Part shown: positions 35,757-44,749 of the stretch, in pieces
Numbering within the stretch: the first letter of the stretch is position 1
Layout of the letters: the number at the start of each line of letters is the position of its first letter
NCBI RefSeq assembly: GCF_024722015.1
Contig: NZ_JANQBD010000007.1
Span: 186,001 to 250,000, forward strand
Direction of reading: 5' to 3'
Source: Paenibacillus radicis (ex Xue et al. 2023)
Lineage (GTDB): Bacteria; Bacillota; Bacilli; Paenibacillales; NBRC-103111
Length of the DNA stretch: 64,000 nucleotides
Made by a program: the position numbers and the translations under genes
The notes under the pieces: generated by a model
Told to the model about the DNA's origin: nothing
The model's database searches: none
What the model saw: only the letters and a program-made list of their open reading frames with translations

Positions 35757-35793
35757 AAAATCCTCTGCACCAATACAGGCGTCAGAGGATTTT
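35757..35793 (-). terminator. Rho-independent terminator
   Basis: AAAATCCTCTG (35757-35767) pairs with CAGAGGATTTT (35783-35793); on the minus strand a T-run follows. It ends the S9 peptidase/peptide importer transcript. The rest of the 241-base gap to 35571 shows no gene. Confidence 0.85.
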
Positions 35794-35812
35794 CATTTTA
35801 CAATATGCAGCT

Positions 35813-37663
35813 TTATTTTTCTAAATGACGACGGAAAAAGCGAATGATTCTCGAATTCATTGCGATGTGGTTTTCCATTTTCTCTGTCTGATGCCCTTCG
35901 TCCTCGAAAATGACCAGCTCGGCTTCTTGACCTCTAGCCTGCATATCCGCGAACAACTGCTCGGCCTCCGTAACCGGAACCCGTGTATCATTGCGTCCGT
36001 GAAAGATGAGCAGCGGTACCTTGATCTTATGCGAATGATTGAATGGCGCGATTTCCTCAAAAAAGTCAGAATCGTCAGCGAGCGTACCGTACTCCGATTC
36101 GCGCAGCTTTCTGCGCCATTCGCCTGTATTTTGCAGAAAGGTACGGAAATGGGTTATCCCTACGATATCCACTCCCGCTGCCCATAAATCAGGATAATGC
36201 GTGAGCGCAGCGAGTACCATGAATCCCCCGTAGCTCCGTCCCATGATGCCAATGTTGGCTGTATCGATTTCCTCGAAGCGGCCAAGATCCTTCACCATCT
36301 CTGCCAAATCCGCGACTGTGTCCATCCTTTTCCGTCTGTTATCGAGATTCAAATAGTTTTTGCCGTAGCCCATACTGCCGCGAACATTCGGTGCAATAAC
36401 GTTAAACCCTTTTCCAACCAAATATTGGATGACCGGTTGAAACTCGAAGCGAATTTGCGATTCCGGCCCGCCATGTACGTAAACGACTGTTGGTGACTTT
36501 TGGGCCGTCAGCGCTGCTCCTTCCGATTTGGATTGCCCCATTGTATACCTCGATGAATCGGGTCTGTAATAAAAATACGGAACTTCAACACCGTCAAAGG
36601 ATTTGAATGTGCAAAGCTCAGGTTCACGCAGTAAATGCGCGATACTCTCCGCCGCACCGAAATGAGTAAGCTGCTGGAACGATGTGTCGTTTGTCCGATA
36701 GGACCAGACATCTCCTGGCTGTATTGGACTCTTGAGGGCAAAAACGAGCTGCTCCTCGTTTAACCAGGACAAAGATTGTATAACGCCCTTCGGCTGCCCT
36801 TTAGTTGCTTCTGAGCTTCCACTTTCCAAATTATACATATATAAAACCGACATGCCGCCTTCATTTACTGTATACGCAATTCGGCTTCTATCGGGTGACA
36901 GCTTGGCCTCCTCAATATCCCACTCGGGAATATGGCAGAGCAAATCCGCTCCTGTTCGATCCGCGGAAAAACAATACAGCGCCATCGTGTTTTCAGCGGC
37001 ATTCGTGATAAAGTAACCTGTACCATCCTCACAGAGCTGTACGGAAGTATAAACCCCCGCTCCCTCCAAACCAATTCGACGGGTGCCTCCATCTTGAAGA
37101 TCAAGTACGTACAAATGCTGCGAGATACTCGTCTCGTCAGTAACGAACAATAGTCCAGAGCCATCTGGCAGCCAGCTGAGAGGAACACACTTGCTCTCGT
37201 GCCGGTAGACGACCTCCAACTGTTTCGTCTCCACATCCAGCACATAAAGATCAAATAAACCGGGACCTCTCCGGTTGCTGGAGAAGGTGATTTTTTTTCC
37301 GCATGGAGACCAGCTGCCCAGATGGTGGAAATGCTCCGGGGAGAAGACAAGCTCCTGCACATTCAGCGTCTCGTTGTCCAACATATACAGCTGCTGCTTC
37401 TCATTTCCTTTGTGATCCATGCCTATAACTGTTCTGAAGCCGCAGGAAGAATGCTTGACGGCCATCACCCGATCCGGCAGCTGTACGACCTGCTTACAGC
37501 TCGACTCAGCTGCATCCCAACTCCAAAGCTGGGGTAATCCCGTTTTTTTCGTTATAAATGTAACCCGGTTTCGATGAGGCACTACCTGCGGCTGGTAAGC
37601 CAATATTACGTTTAAATAAGCTTGGAGCGTGCTGTTGTCTTCTGTATGTTCATTGTTTTCCAT
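35813..37663 (-). CDS. S9-family serine peptidase (prolyl oligopeptidase/acylaminoacyl peptidase type)
   Basis: 616 residues. An N-terminal beta-propeller of about 370 residues (WD40-like repeats such as SPCGKKITFSSNRRG) is followed by an alpha/beta hydrolase domain. The catalytic triad is Ser in GRSYGGF, Asp in HGRNDTRVP and His in DEGHQ. There is no signal peptide, so it is cytosolic and would process imported peptides. It starts 51 bases after the last gene of the peptide importer and is probably the final gene of that operon. Confidence 0.88.
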   Translation of the reverse strand: MENNEHTEDNSTLQAYLNVILAYQPQVVPHRNRVTFITKKTGLPQLWSWDAAESSCKQVVQLPDRVMAVKHSSCGFRTVIGMDHKGNEKQQLYMLDNETLNVQELVFSPEHFHHLGSWSPCGKKITFSSNRRGPGLFDLYVLDVETKQLEVVYRHESKCVPLSWLPDGSGLLFVTDETSISQHLYVLDLQDGGTRRIGLEGAGVYTSVQLCEDGTGYFITNAAENTMALYCFSADRTGADLLCHIPEWDIEEAKLSPDRSRIAYTVNEGGMSVLYMYNLESGSSEATKGQPKGVIQSLSWLNEEQLVFALKSPIQPGDVWSYRTNDTSFQQLTHFGAAESIAHLLREPELCTFKSFDGVEVPYFYYRPDSSRYTMGQSKSEGAALTAQKSPTVVYVHGGPESQIRFEFQPVIQYLVGKGFNVIAPNVRGSMGYGKNYLNLDNRRKRMDTVADLAEMVKDLGRFEEIDTANIGIMGRSYGGFMVLAALTHYPDLWAAGVDIVGITHFRTFLQNTGEWRRKLRESEYGTLADDSDFFEEIAPFNHSHKIKVPLLIFHGRNDTRVPVTEAEQLFADMQARGQEAELVIFEDEGHQTEKMENHIAMNSRIIRFFRRHLEK

Positions 37664-37714
37664 CGTTTTTGAACTCCTTACCGAATGTTATTAGGCGTAA
37701 GCCCCGATACCCCA

Positions 37715-38692
37715 TTATAGCGGGAAGTGGCAGGCAGCTGCATGGCCACTCGCTTGTTCCTGCAAAATGGGTGCTATGTTGCGGCACAATTCTTGTACAT
37801 AAGGGCAGCGTGTATGAAAGCTGCAGCCTTTGGGCGGATTCGCAGGGCTCGGCAAGTCACCCTGCAAAATGATACGTTCTTTCCGTTGTGTCGGATCAGG
37901 GACTGGAACAGCTGAAAGCAGTGCTTGTGTATAAGGATGTCTCGGATGAGAGAATAAAGATTCGCGATCAGCCAATTCGACAATTTTGCCCAAATACATA
38001 ACTGCAATACGGTCACTGATATGTTTGACCGCCGGCAAGCCATGAGCGATAAAAATATAGGTCAGTTGCAATTCCTTTTGCAGCTTTTTGAGCAAATTCA
38101 AAATTTGTGATTGTATGGATACGTCCAATGCTGATACCGCTTCATCGCAAACGATCAGACTCGGATTAAGCGCAAGCGCTCTGGCTATTCCAATCCGCTG
38201 TTTCTGTCCGCCGCTGAATTCGTGGGGATGGCGCGAAAGATGATGTGTATCGAGACCGACCAGCCGCAATAGCTCTATAACCTTTTCTTTTAATGCTGCA
38301 CCCTTATAAAGACCGTGTACCACCAAAGGCTCAGACACGATATCTTCCACGCTCATCCGCGGGTTAAGTGAGGAATACGGATCCTGGAAAATGATTTGCA
38401 TATTGCGGCGAGCTTTGCGCAGCTCCTCTTTGGATAGGACGGTCATCTGTTTTCCCTCAAACCATACTTCCCCTTCCGTTGGCTCTATGAGCTGCAGAAT
38501 GAGCTGTCCAGCTGTAGACTTACCGCATCCGGACTCGCCTACAATTCCAAGCGTCTCTCCGCGGTATACTGACAAATCAATACCGTCAACGGCGCGTACG
38601 GAACCTTTTTGTGTGCTGAATAAGCCTTGTTTAAACGGAAAATGTTTTTTTAACCCTTTAACCTCCAATAACGGCAGGGGCGTTTGATTCAT
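37715..38692 (-). CDS. Dipeptide/oligopeptide ABC transporter ATPase (DppF/OppF)
   Basis: 325 residues: Walker [15 protein letters not shown], signature FSGGQKQRIGIARAL, Walker B LIVCDEAVSALD, and the C-terminal extension with a Cys pattern (CSFHTRC, LCRN) that in this family binds an iron-sulfur cluster or metal. Pairs with the DppD-type ATPase 13 bases upstream. Drives import of short peptides with the two permeases and binding protein of the same operon. Confidence 0.92.
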   Translation of the reverse strand: MNQTPLPLLEVKGLKKHFPFKQGLFSTQKGSVRAVDGIDLSVYRGETLGIVGESGCGKSTAGQLILQLIEPTEGEVWFEGKQMTVLSKEELRKARRNMQIIFQDPYSSLNPRMSVEDIVSEPLVVHGLYKGAALKEKVIELLRLVGLDTHHLSRHPHEFSGGQKQRIGIARALALNPSLIVCDEAVSALDVSIQSQILNLLKKLQKELQLTYIFIAHGLPAVKHISDRIAVMYLGKIVELADRESLFSHPRHPYTQALLSAVPVPDPTQRKERIILQGDLPSPANPPKGCSFHTRCPYVQELCRNIAPILQEQASGHAAACHFPL

Positions 38693-38705
38693 GCTAAATC
38701 ACTCC

Positions 38706-39677
38706 TTACTGGCTGTAAAAGCAACGTGCCCGATGGCTGTCGTTCACCGTCTCAAGCAATGGTTTATTGGCCTTGCATTGTTCCGTGGCGATTGGGCAGC
38801 GCGGGTGGAATGCACAGCCGCTCGGCATTTGCAGCGGATTCGGTACGGAGCCGTAGATGGAATCCAGCTCATCGAGCTGTTCATCGATTTTCGGCAATGA
38901 GCCCAGAAGCCCTCTTGTATACGGATGTTTCGGAGAGGCAAACAATTCAAATACATTAGCCTCTTCCACTATCTCTCCGGCATACATAACGATCACTCTG
39001 TCAGCCATTTCCGCAACAACTCCAAGATCGTGAGTGATCAGAACGACTCCTGTATCACGTTCTTTGGATAGTGCTTTCAACAATTCAAGTATTTGCGCTT
39101 GGATCGTCACATCAAGGGCCGTCGTCGGCTCGTCGGCAATCAATAAAGCTGGGTTGCAGGCGAGAGCCATTGCGATCATTACTCTTTGCCGCATCCCCCC
39201 TGAAAGCTGATGCGGGAAGTAATCAACCACTTTGTCTGCACGTGGAATTCCAACATCATCCAACATCTGTATGCTTTTAAGCTTGGCTTGTTTTTTATTC
39301 AACCCCTGATGATGCGCAAATACTTCACCAAGCTGGTTTCCAACCGTAAACACAGGATTAAGCGATGTCATCGGCTCCTGGAAAATCATTGAAAGTTTAT
39401 TCCCCCTGAGCTTGCGCAGCTCATAATTGCTTTTGTTCAGCAAATTTTCGCCATCTAGCAAAATTTCACCGCCAACCACTTTCCCAGGTGCAGCAACGAG
39501 CCCCATGATAGAAAGTGAGGTAACGCTTTTACCGCAACCGGATTCACCAACAATAGCCAACGTTTCCCCTTTGGATACGGAAAACGAAATACCGTTGACA
39601 GAAGCAACGACCCCGCCTTCGGTTTTAAAATGCGTTTGCAAGTTTTTAACTTCCAGCAATTGTGCCAATACTCTCAC
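38706..39677 (-). CDS. Dipeptide/oligopeptide ABC transporter ATPase (DppD/OppD)
   Basis: 323 residues: Walker [15 protein letters not shown], signature [15 protein letters not shown], Walker [14 protein letters not shown]-loop LITHDLGVV, and the C-terminal oligopeptide-transporter extension ([11 protein letters not shown]). It lies 29 bases after the permease gene and forms a heterodimer with the DppF-type ATPase. Confidence 0.92.
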   Translation of the reverse strand: MRVLAQLLEVKNLQTHFKTEGGVVASVNGISFSVSKGETLAIVGESGCGKSVTSLSIMGLVAAPGKVVGGEILLDGENLLNKSNYELRKLRGNKLSMIFQEPMTSLNPVFTVGNQLGEVFAHHQGLNKKQAKLKSIQMLDDVGIPRADKVVDYFPHQLSGGMRQRVMIAMALACNPALLIADEPTTALDVTIQAQILELLKALSKERDTGVVLITHDLGVVAEMADRVIVMYAGEIVEEANVFELFASPKHPYTRGLLGSLPKIDEQLDELDSIYGSVPNPLQMPSGCAFHPRCPIATEQCKANKPLLETVNDSHRARCFYSQ

Positions 39678-39706
39678 CTCTTTTGTTCCGTATCATAATA
39701 GTAGTA

Positions 39707-40627
39707 TTATTTTGTTTTCATACGAGGATCAAGCACGTCCCTCAGCCAGTCGCCCAGGAAAATAATGCCCAGAACTGTGATTGTAATGGCAACTCCAGGG
39801 AATGTAGCGACCCACCAGCTAGTGGCAAGATATTGTCTGCCATCACTCAGCATACCGCCCCACGTAACGGTCGGCGGCTGGATGCCCAGACCTAGGAAGC
39901 TTAAGGACGCTTCCAAAATAATAGTTGTAGCCACACTTAAAGTGGAAACGACAATAAATGAAGAAATAACATTAGGAAGTATATGCTTGACTATAATCCG
40001 GTAATTTTTCGCACCTACCGAACGGGCTGCTCTCACATAATCACGCTCTTTAACACTAAGCACTTCACTTCGGATAATGCGAGCATATTTCACCCAATTG
40101 GTTATCCCAATAACGAAAATCAGCGTGGATAATCCCGGCCCCAAAACAGCTAAAATTACAAGGATGAATAATATATTCGGTATGGCCAAAAATGTATCGA
40201 CAGTTCTCATTATGACCTTATCGATCCAACCCCCATAGTATCCGGAAACAAGCCCTAAAATAACGCCGATCGTACCAGCAACTGCTACCGCGCATATTCC
40301 TACGAGCAGCGATATCTGCGACCCATAAATAATGCGGCTGAGCACATCCCGCCCAAGATTATCCGTGCCAAGCGGATAATCAGCGGTGCCTTTATCCATC
40401 CACATCGGCGGCAGCAGCCGCTTTGCCGCACTAGTTTTGACCGGGTCGTGCGGAGCAACAACACCGGCAAACAACGCCATGAACACAATAGCGACTATGA
40501 TAATAAAACCAATCGTACCCGTTTTGCTTTTCAACAGTGAGCGTGCTAAACGCCTTGCCTTGCTGACACTTTTTGTAGTTTCTCGCCTGTTAACTTGCCC
40601 GCTCTGCGTCTCGATCAATGAACTCAT
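39707..40627 (-). CDS. Peptide ABC transporter permease (DppC/OppC)
   Basis: 306 residues with six membrane helices and the N-terminal OppC extension (about residues 1-30). The EAA loop that contacts the ATPases is visible at YVRAARSVGAKNYRIIVKHILPN. It follows the DppB-type permease by 18 bases. Substrate class, di- or oligopeptide, is inferred from the family and from the peptidases of the operon. Confidence 0.92.
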   Translation of the reverse strand: MSSLIETQSGQVNRRETTKSVSKARRLARSLLKSKTGTIGFIIIVAIVFMALFAGVVAPHDPVKTSAAKRLLPPMWMDKGTADYPLGTDNLGRDVLSRIIYGSQISLLVGICAVAVAGTIGVILGLVSGYYGGWIDKVIMRTVDTFLAIPNILFILVILAVLGPGLSTLIFVIGITNWVKYARIIRSEVLSVKERDYVRAARSVGAKNYRIIVKHILPNVISSFIVVSTLSVATTIILEASLSFLGLGIQPPTVTWGGMLSDGRQYLATSWWVATFPGVAITITVLGIIFLGDWLRDVLDPRMKTK

Positions 40628-40645
40628 ATGTTCCCCCCCTTGCTG

Positions 40646-41563
40646 CTAATTAAATTTAATTCGCGGATCCAATAACCGGTATACCAGATCAGCTAGCATA
40701 TTGCTGGCTATAACCAATATTGCGATCACAAATACGGCTGCTTGAACGATCGCCATATCTCTCGTATTGACCGCTTGAACAATTAATTGTCCCATGCCGG
40801 GCCAAGCGAAGATCGCCTCCGTAATTAATGCCCCGCTTATTAAAGATGAAATTTGCAGCGCCATGATCGTAACAACAGGAATTAATGAATTGCGGAAAGC
40901 ATGTTTATAAATAACAATTTTTTCACCTAAGCCTTTACTTCTGGCGGTACGAATATAATCCTGGCCCAATATTTCCAGCATGCTGGAACGGATCAAACGT
41001 GTCATCTCTGCAGCTATCCCTGTTCCAAGCGTAAACGCAGGCAAGATCAGATGAGCGAACGTTCCTCGACCAGATACCGGAAATATGCCCAATTTAACTG
41101 AAAACAATAAAATAAACATGATCCCTAGCCAAAAGTGGGGCATTGCTTTACCGAGTACTGCCGCTCCTGTTGCTAGCACGTCCCAGAAGGAATTCCGTTT
41201 CGTTGCCGAAATGATGCCAAGTGGAATCGCAATAACTGTAGCAACAACCATCGCAAAAAAAGCAAGCTCGAACGTAGCCGGAAGCCGGGCTAACACGATT
41301 GGCAGCGCAGGCTCGTTGTAACGAAATGACTTGCCGAAATCCCCTTGCAGCAAATTGCCAAGAAAACTGAAATATTGACTGATTAACGGCTGATCCAAGC
41401 CTAGAGCGATGCTCAATGTTCTGCGGTCTTCATCGGTGGCCGTGTCCGGGAGCATCAACGATACAGGATCACCTGAAACATGCACCAACAAGAAAACGAT
41501 AATGGAAATCATAAACAATACCGGGATGACCTGAATGATCGATTTTAATAAAAATTGCCTCAC
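40646..41563 (-). CDS. Peptide ABC transporter permease (DppB/OppB)
   Basis: 305 residues with six membrane helices. Conserved features of DppB/OppB include the N-terminal helix then HVSGDPVSLMLPD, and the EAA loop YIRTARSKGLGEKIVIYKHAF. It lies 70 bases after the binding-protein gene; the gap holds a GC-rich partial stem (GGGG...CCCC, about 41598-41620), common between a highly expressed binding protein and its permeases. Confidence 0.92.
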   Translation of the reverse strand: MRQFLLKSIIQVIPVLFMISIIVFLLVHVSGDPVSLMLPDTATDEDRRTLSIALGLDQPLISQYFSFLGNLLQGDFGKSFRYNEPALPIVLARLPATFELAFFAMVVATVIAIPLGIISATKRNSFWDVLATGAAVLGKAMPHFWLGIMFILLFSVKLGIFPVSGRGTFAHLILPAFTLGTGIAAEMTRLIRSSMLEILGQDYIRTARSKGLGEKIVIYKHAFRNSLIPVVTIMALQISSLISGALITEAIFAWPGMGQLIVQAVNTRDMAIVQAAVFVIAILVIASNMLADLVYRLLDPRIKFN

Positions 41564-41633
41564 GCTTTACCTCCCAATGTAAGCCTTGAATTAAGAAGGG
41601 GCCCCACCTCGGAGACCCCAAGCGTAAAAGCGG

Positions 41634-43166
41634 CTACTTCAAAGTAATTTCATCTGCATAGGTGATTTCATCGATTCTTGGTGTAAAGTTAAGGCGTTTG
41701 TTCGTTCCATAGTTAGCTACCAATTGCAGCAAGTTGATTTGCGGCCGGTCTTTTGCTAGAATATCCTGAACTTGCTGGAACTGCTTTTCCCGTTCTTGAG
41801 CGTTCATATTTTTCTCAGCTGCACTTAACAGCTTGAGCACTTCCGGATTGTCGTAACCGGTATCCGGGGCAAGGCGTTTGTAAAGAAGTGCTGCGTCAAA
41901 CATAGAATTGGCATAAGCGACCAGAAACATATCTCCGGTTGTGCCCGCGTTGCGTTTTTCATTAAACTTGCTGCTTTCCAATATTTCGAGGTTCACTTTA
42001 ATGCCCACTTCGCCAAGCATAGCGGCAATAAACTCCGAAGTTTCCTTATCCTTCAACGTTTTTCCAACCGAACCTGTAAAGTTAATCGTCAACCCTTTTT
42101 CATACCCGGCTTCCTTCAACAATTGCTTGGCTCGATCAGGATCGAACTGCGATTTGCCGAACAAATCCGGCTTAGCCCCGAAAATACCCGGAGTAATTGC
42201 TGTCATCGTTTCTTTCCCATCGCCTTCAAACAGATTTTTGATGATGGCTTTTTTGTCAATGGCCAAATCAATCGCTTCACGAACCTTCGGATCTGAAGTC
42301 GGTCCGCTTTTCGTGCGAAGCGCCAGCATCATCACACGTGTTGTCGGTCCGGATAACGATTGAGTGGTTTTGTTCTCATTAACCCGCTTCATGTCAGTCG
42401 GCGGAATTTGCACCGCGATATCAACCCCACCGGTCATCAGCTCGGAAACCCTTGTCGCTTCTTCTGGAATTGACCGGAAAACCAGCTTGTCCCATTTCGG
42501 CTTATCTCCAAAGTAAGTATCGGTTTTTACTAAAGTCACACGGTCGTCGCGCAGCCATTCGAAAAATTTATAAGGTCCGGTTCCAACAGGATTTTTGAGA
42601 AATGCTTCTATTCCTTTTTCCTGAATATATTTAGACGGCAGCATGCTTGAGCCCAGTCGGGAAAGTCTGGATAGCAGTACCGGCTCCGTTTCACTTGTAA
42701 TGATATCAACCGTGTAATCGTCGACGATTTTCACTTCTTTAATTTGCTTGTAGTTTCCGTATTCAACCAGCTTTTGATCTTTAGCCACGCGCTCCAGTGA
42801 AAACTTCACATCTGCAGCAGTAAAGGAGTCGCCATTATGAAATTTCACGCCTTCCCGCAGCTTGAATCTCCAGGTTGTCGGGTTTGTCGTTTCCCAGGAT
42901 AGAGCCAGATCCGGCTGAAATTTGCCGTCCGGGCTTTTTTTAACCAAATAATTGAACATGTTGACATGGACCGATTCTGTACCTGTGAAGCCATGATTAT
43001 GCACATCAAATCCGATAATGTCGCTGCTTCTGGCTATCGTCAGCACTTTTTCTCCACCCATACCGGCCCCTTGGCTTGAACCGTTTGCATCAGGTTTGCC
43101 ACAACCGGCAAGCGCAGCGGATAATGCAATAATAATGGCCAGACTCGTGGTCCCAAATCGTTTCAT
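41634..43166 (-). CDS. Peptide-binding lipoprotein of ABC transporter (SBP family 5)
   Basis: 510 residues. A lipobox (LSAALAGC) puts the lipidated Cys at residue 22, followed by a Gly/Ser linker and a family 5 solute-binding domain (FKLREGVKFHNGDSFTAADV is the family landmark). It would capture peptides outside the membrane and hand them to the DppB/C permeases. The gene follows the M20 dipeptidase by 36 bases. The GAGGGGG RBS is strong. Confidence 0.92.
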   Translation of the reverse strand: MKRFGTTSLAIIIALSAALAGCGKPDANGSSQGAGMGGEKVLTIARSSDIIGFDVHNHGFTGTESVHVNMFNYLVKKSPDGKFQPDLALSWETTNPTTWRFKLREGVKFHNGDSFTAADVKFSLERVAKDQKLVEYGNYKQIKEVKIVDDYTVDIITSETEPVLLSRLSRLGSSMLPSKYIQEKGIEAFLKNPVGTGPYKFFEWLRDDRVTLVKTDTYFGDKPKWDKLVFRSIPEEATRVSELMTGGVDIAVQIPPTDMKRVNENKTTQSLSGPTTRVMMLALRTKSGPTSDPKVREAIDLAIDKKAIIKNLFEGDGKETMTAITPGIFGAKPDLFGKSQFDPDRAKQLLKEAGYEKGLTINFTGSVGKTLKDKETSEFIAAMLGEVGIKVNLEILESSKFNEKRNAGTTGDMFLVAYANSMFDAALLYKRLAPDTGYDNPEVLKLLSAAEKNMNAQEREKQFQQVQDILAKDRPQINLLQLVANYGTNKRLNFTPRIDEITYADEITLK

Positions 43167-43202
43167 TAATAATTTCCCCCTCGATTTTATTCATACACAT
43201 TC

Positions 43203-44552
43203 CTATGTTTGTTTGGAAAACTCATCCATAATTGCCGCTATATGTTTAATACCTTGAATAAAATCTTCCACAAAAATGTTCTCGTTGGGAGCATGATTAT
43301 TGGATGCGAAATGCCCTACTCCAACGGATACGGAAGGAATTCCAATTCGTTGGCACAAAATATACATAGGCCCCGTTGCCGGTGACATAGGCTTGATTGT
43401 AGGCTCAGAACCGTAAATTTCTTTGGCTGTTTTAATAACCGAGCGAGCCAATGGTCCGTCAAGCGGCGTACGTGCGGGATAAGTCATTGTATGCGGAATC
43501 ATTTCCATATCTGAAAAGCCGTGCTCGTCCAAATGCTTCCGCAAAAGCTCATAAATGGTATGCGGGTCTTGATTCGGTACGAGACGGAAATCAATCTTCA
43601 CTCTTGCTTCTGATGGCAGGACCGTCTTTTTACCTTCGGCTATGTAACCGGATTTGAAGCCGCAAACCGTACAGGTAGGCTGATATATCAGCTTTTCTTT
43701 CAACGGCAAGCCCGACAGCTCGAGAACGAATGAGTCCAGTCCAAACTTCTTCAATGTGCTTTCTTCGTCGTAATCCATGTTGTTCAATACTTCAAGGTCT
43801 TTTTCCGTTAAAGAGGCTACTTGATCGTAAAAACCTTTAATTTGAATTCGCTCATCCGGCGTTTTTAATGTGTTTAAAGCCCAGATTAAACGCCAAGCCG
43901 GATTTTCGATAATAGCCGCATTGGAAGAATGCATATCGGTGTTCGCTCCCCGGCAAACCAGCTCAACATAACACATCCCCTTGACCCCAAAGCTTGCCTG
44001 CAAACTGCCGTCCGCATCCTTATAACCAAATTCCCAAATGCATCCGTCAGCTTGAACCAATTCTCTATTCGCATCCACAAACTCCCGCAAATGAAGACTG
44101 CCGATCTCTTCCTCACCTTCGATGATAAACTTGATATTGAGCGGAAGCTCACCCTTTACTGCCATATAGGCGTCAATTGCAGCCAATCGAGCTATAAGGT
44201 TTCCTTTATTGTCAGCAACCCCTCTGGCAATGATTCGACCATCTTTTATTTCAGCCGCAAAAGGTGGTGAGTCCCATAATTCAATAGGGTCCTCCGGTTG
44301 AACGTCGTAATGATTATAAAAAGAAAGCGTACTCTTTTTATTGTTTTGAAACTCTCCATACACAACCGGATAACCGGAAGTTTGAACCTGCGCCGCTTTT
44401 CCGCCAAGCTGTTGAATCAAAGATTCCACCATGCCAGCCGTTTTTGTCATTCCGCGATTCTGTGCGGCAACACTGGGCTGTCGGCAAATATCCTGCAGCC
44501 ATTGGATATATTTGTTCCTGTTTAGCTCGACGTATTCAAACACATCATTCAA
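43203..44552 (-). CDS. M20-family dipeptidase
   Basis: 449 residues. Zinc-binding landmarks are HYDVQPEDP (His and nearby Asp), ARGVADNKGN (bridging Asp), IEGEEEIGS (catalytic and ligand Glu) and a C-terminal VGVGHFASNNHAPNE His. It belongs to the PepV/CNDP-like dipeptidase group and has no signal peptide. The start is a TTG at 44552 with GAGGTGG 6 bases upstream. First gene of the peptide operon; it directly follows the promoter-operator module at 44575-44633. Confidence 0.88.
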   Translation of the reverse strand: MNDVFEYVELNRNKYIQWLQDICRQPSVAAQNRGMTKTAGMVESLIQQLGGKAAQVQTSGYPVVYGEFQNNKKSTLSFYNHYDVQPEDPIELWDSPPFAAEIKDGRIIARGVADNKGNLIARLAAIDAYMAVKGELPLNIKFIIEGEEEIGSLHLREFVDANRELVQADGCIWEFGYKDADGSLQASFGVKGMCYVELVCRGANTDMHSSNAAIIENPAWRLIWALNTLKTPDERIQIKGFYDQVASLTEKDLEVLNNMDYDEESTLKKFGLDSFVLELSGLPLKEKLIYQPTCTVCGFKSGYIAEGKKTVLPSEARVKIDFRLVPNQDPHTIYELLRKHLDEHGFSDMEMIPHTMTYPARTPLDGPLARSVIKTAKEIYGSEPTIKPMSPATGPMYILCQRIGIPSVSVGVGHFASNNHAPNENIFVEDFIQGIKHIAAIMDEFSKQT

Positions 44553-44574
44553 AAGCAGCCACCTCTTTTATAAT

Positions 44575-44610
44575 GGAATATTTCCTTTATTATTCCTTAA
44601 ATAAATATAA
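44575..44610. promoter_or_regulatory. Operator-like element A (shared with 50263-50298)
   Basis: A 36-bp AT-rich element with GGAATATTTCC, followed by a further TTCC repeat (TTATTCCTTA). Reading toward the dipeptidase gene it shows AAGGAA twice, 11 bp apart. 31 of 36 bases match the element at 50263-50298. It overlaps the -10 and start region of the dipeptidase promoter, and a weaker promoter reading toward the regulator gene (-10 TATGAT 44620-44625) is nearby. Confidence 0.7.
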
Positions 44611-44633
44611 AACATGTGTTATGATAGTGTCAA
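44605..44633 (-). promoter_or_regulatory. Promoter of peptide-use operon 1
   Basis: Minus-strand -35 TTGACA (44628-44633), spacer exactly 17 bp, -10 TTATAT (44605-44610). The same architecture precedes the AbgA-like gene. The operator-like element begins at the -10. Confidence 0.75.
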
Positions 44634-44749
44634 TAAGCAAGTGTAATAAAACATCACATAATACAGAAGGAATTTCCATATTGTAAGCGAATATTATCCA
44701 TCACGAAACTTAACTATGCCGGAAAATGCCTGAAAGGAGTCTAAAACAC

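Noticed and set aside
35492..35773. Minus-strand frame of 93 codons overlapping the glycosylase start
   Set aside because: It overlaps the conserved PELPE start in another frame and a terminator; no RBS or family match.
41596..41622. GC-rich hairpin between binding protein and permease genes as a full terminator
   Set aside because: The stem is imperfect and lacks a T-run; at most it protects or attenuates the mRNA.
44575..44610. CodY box
   Set aside because: The repeat does not fit AATTTTCWGAAAATT; the GGAA/TTCC pattern is different and shared by both operons.
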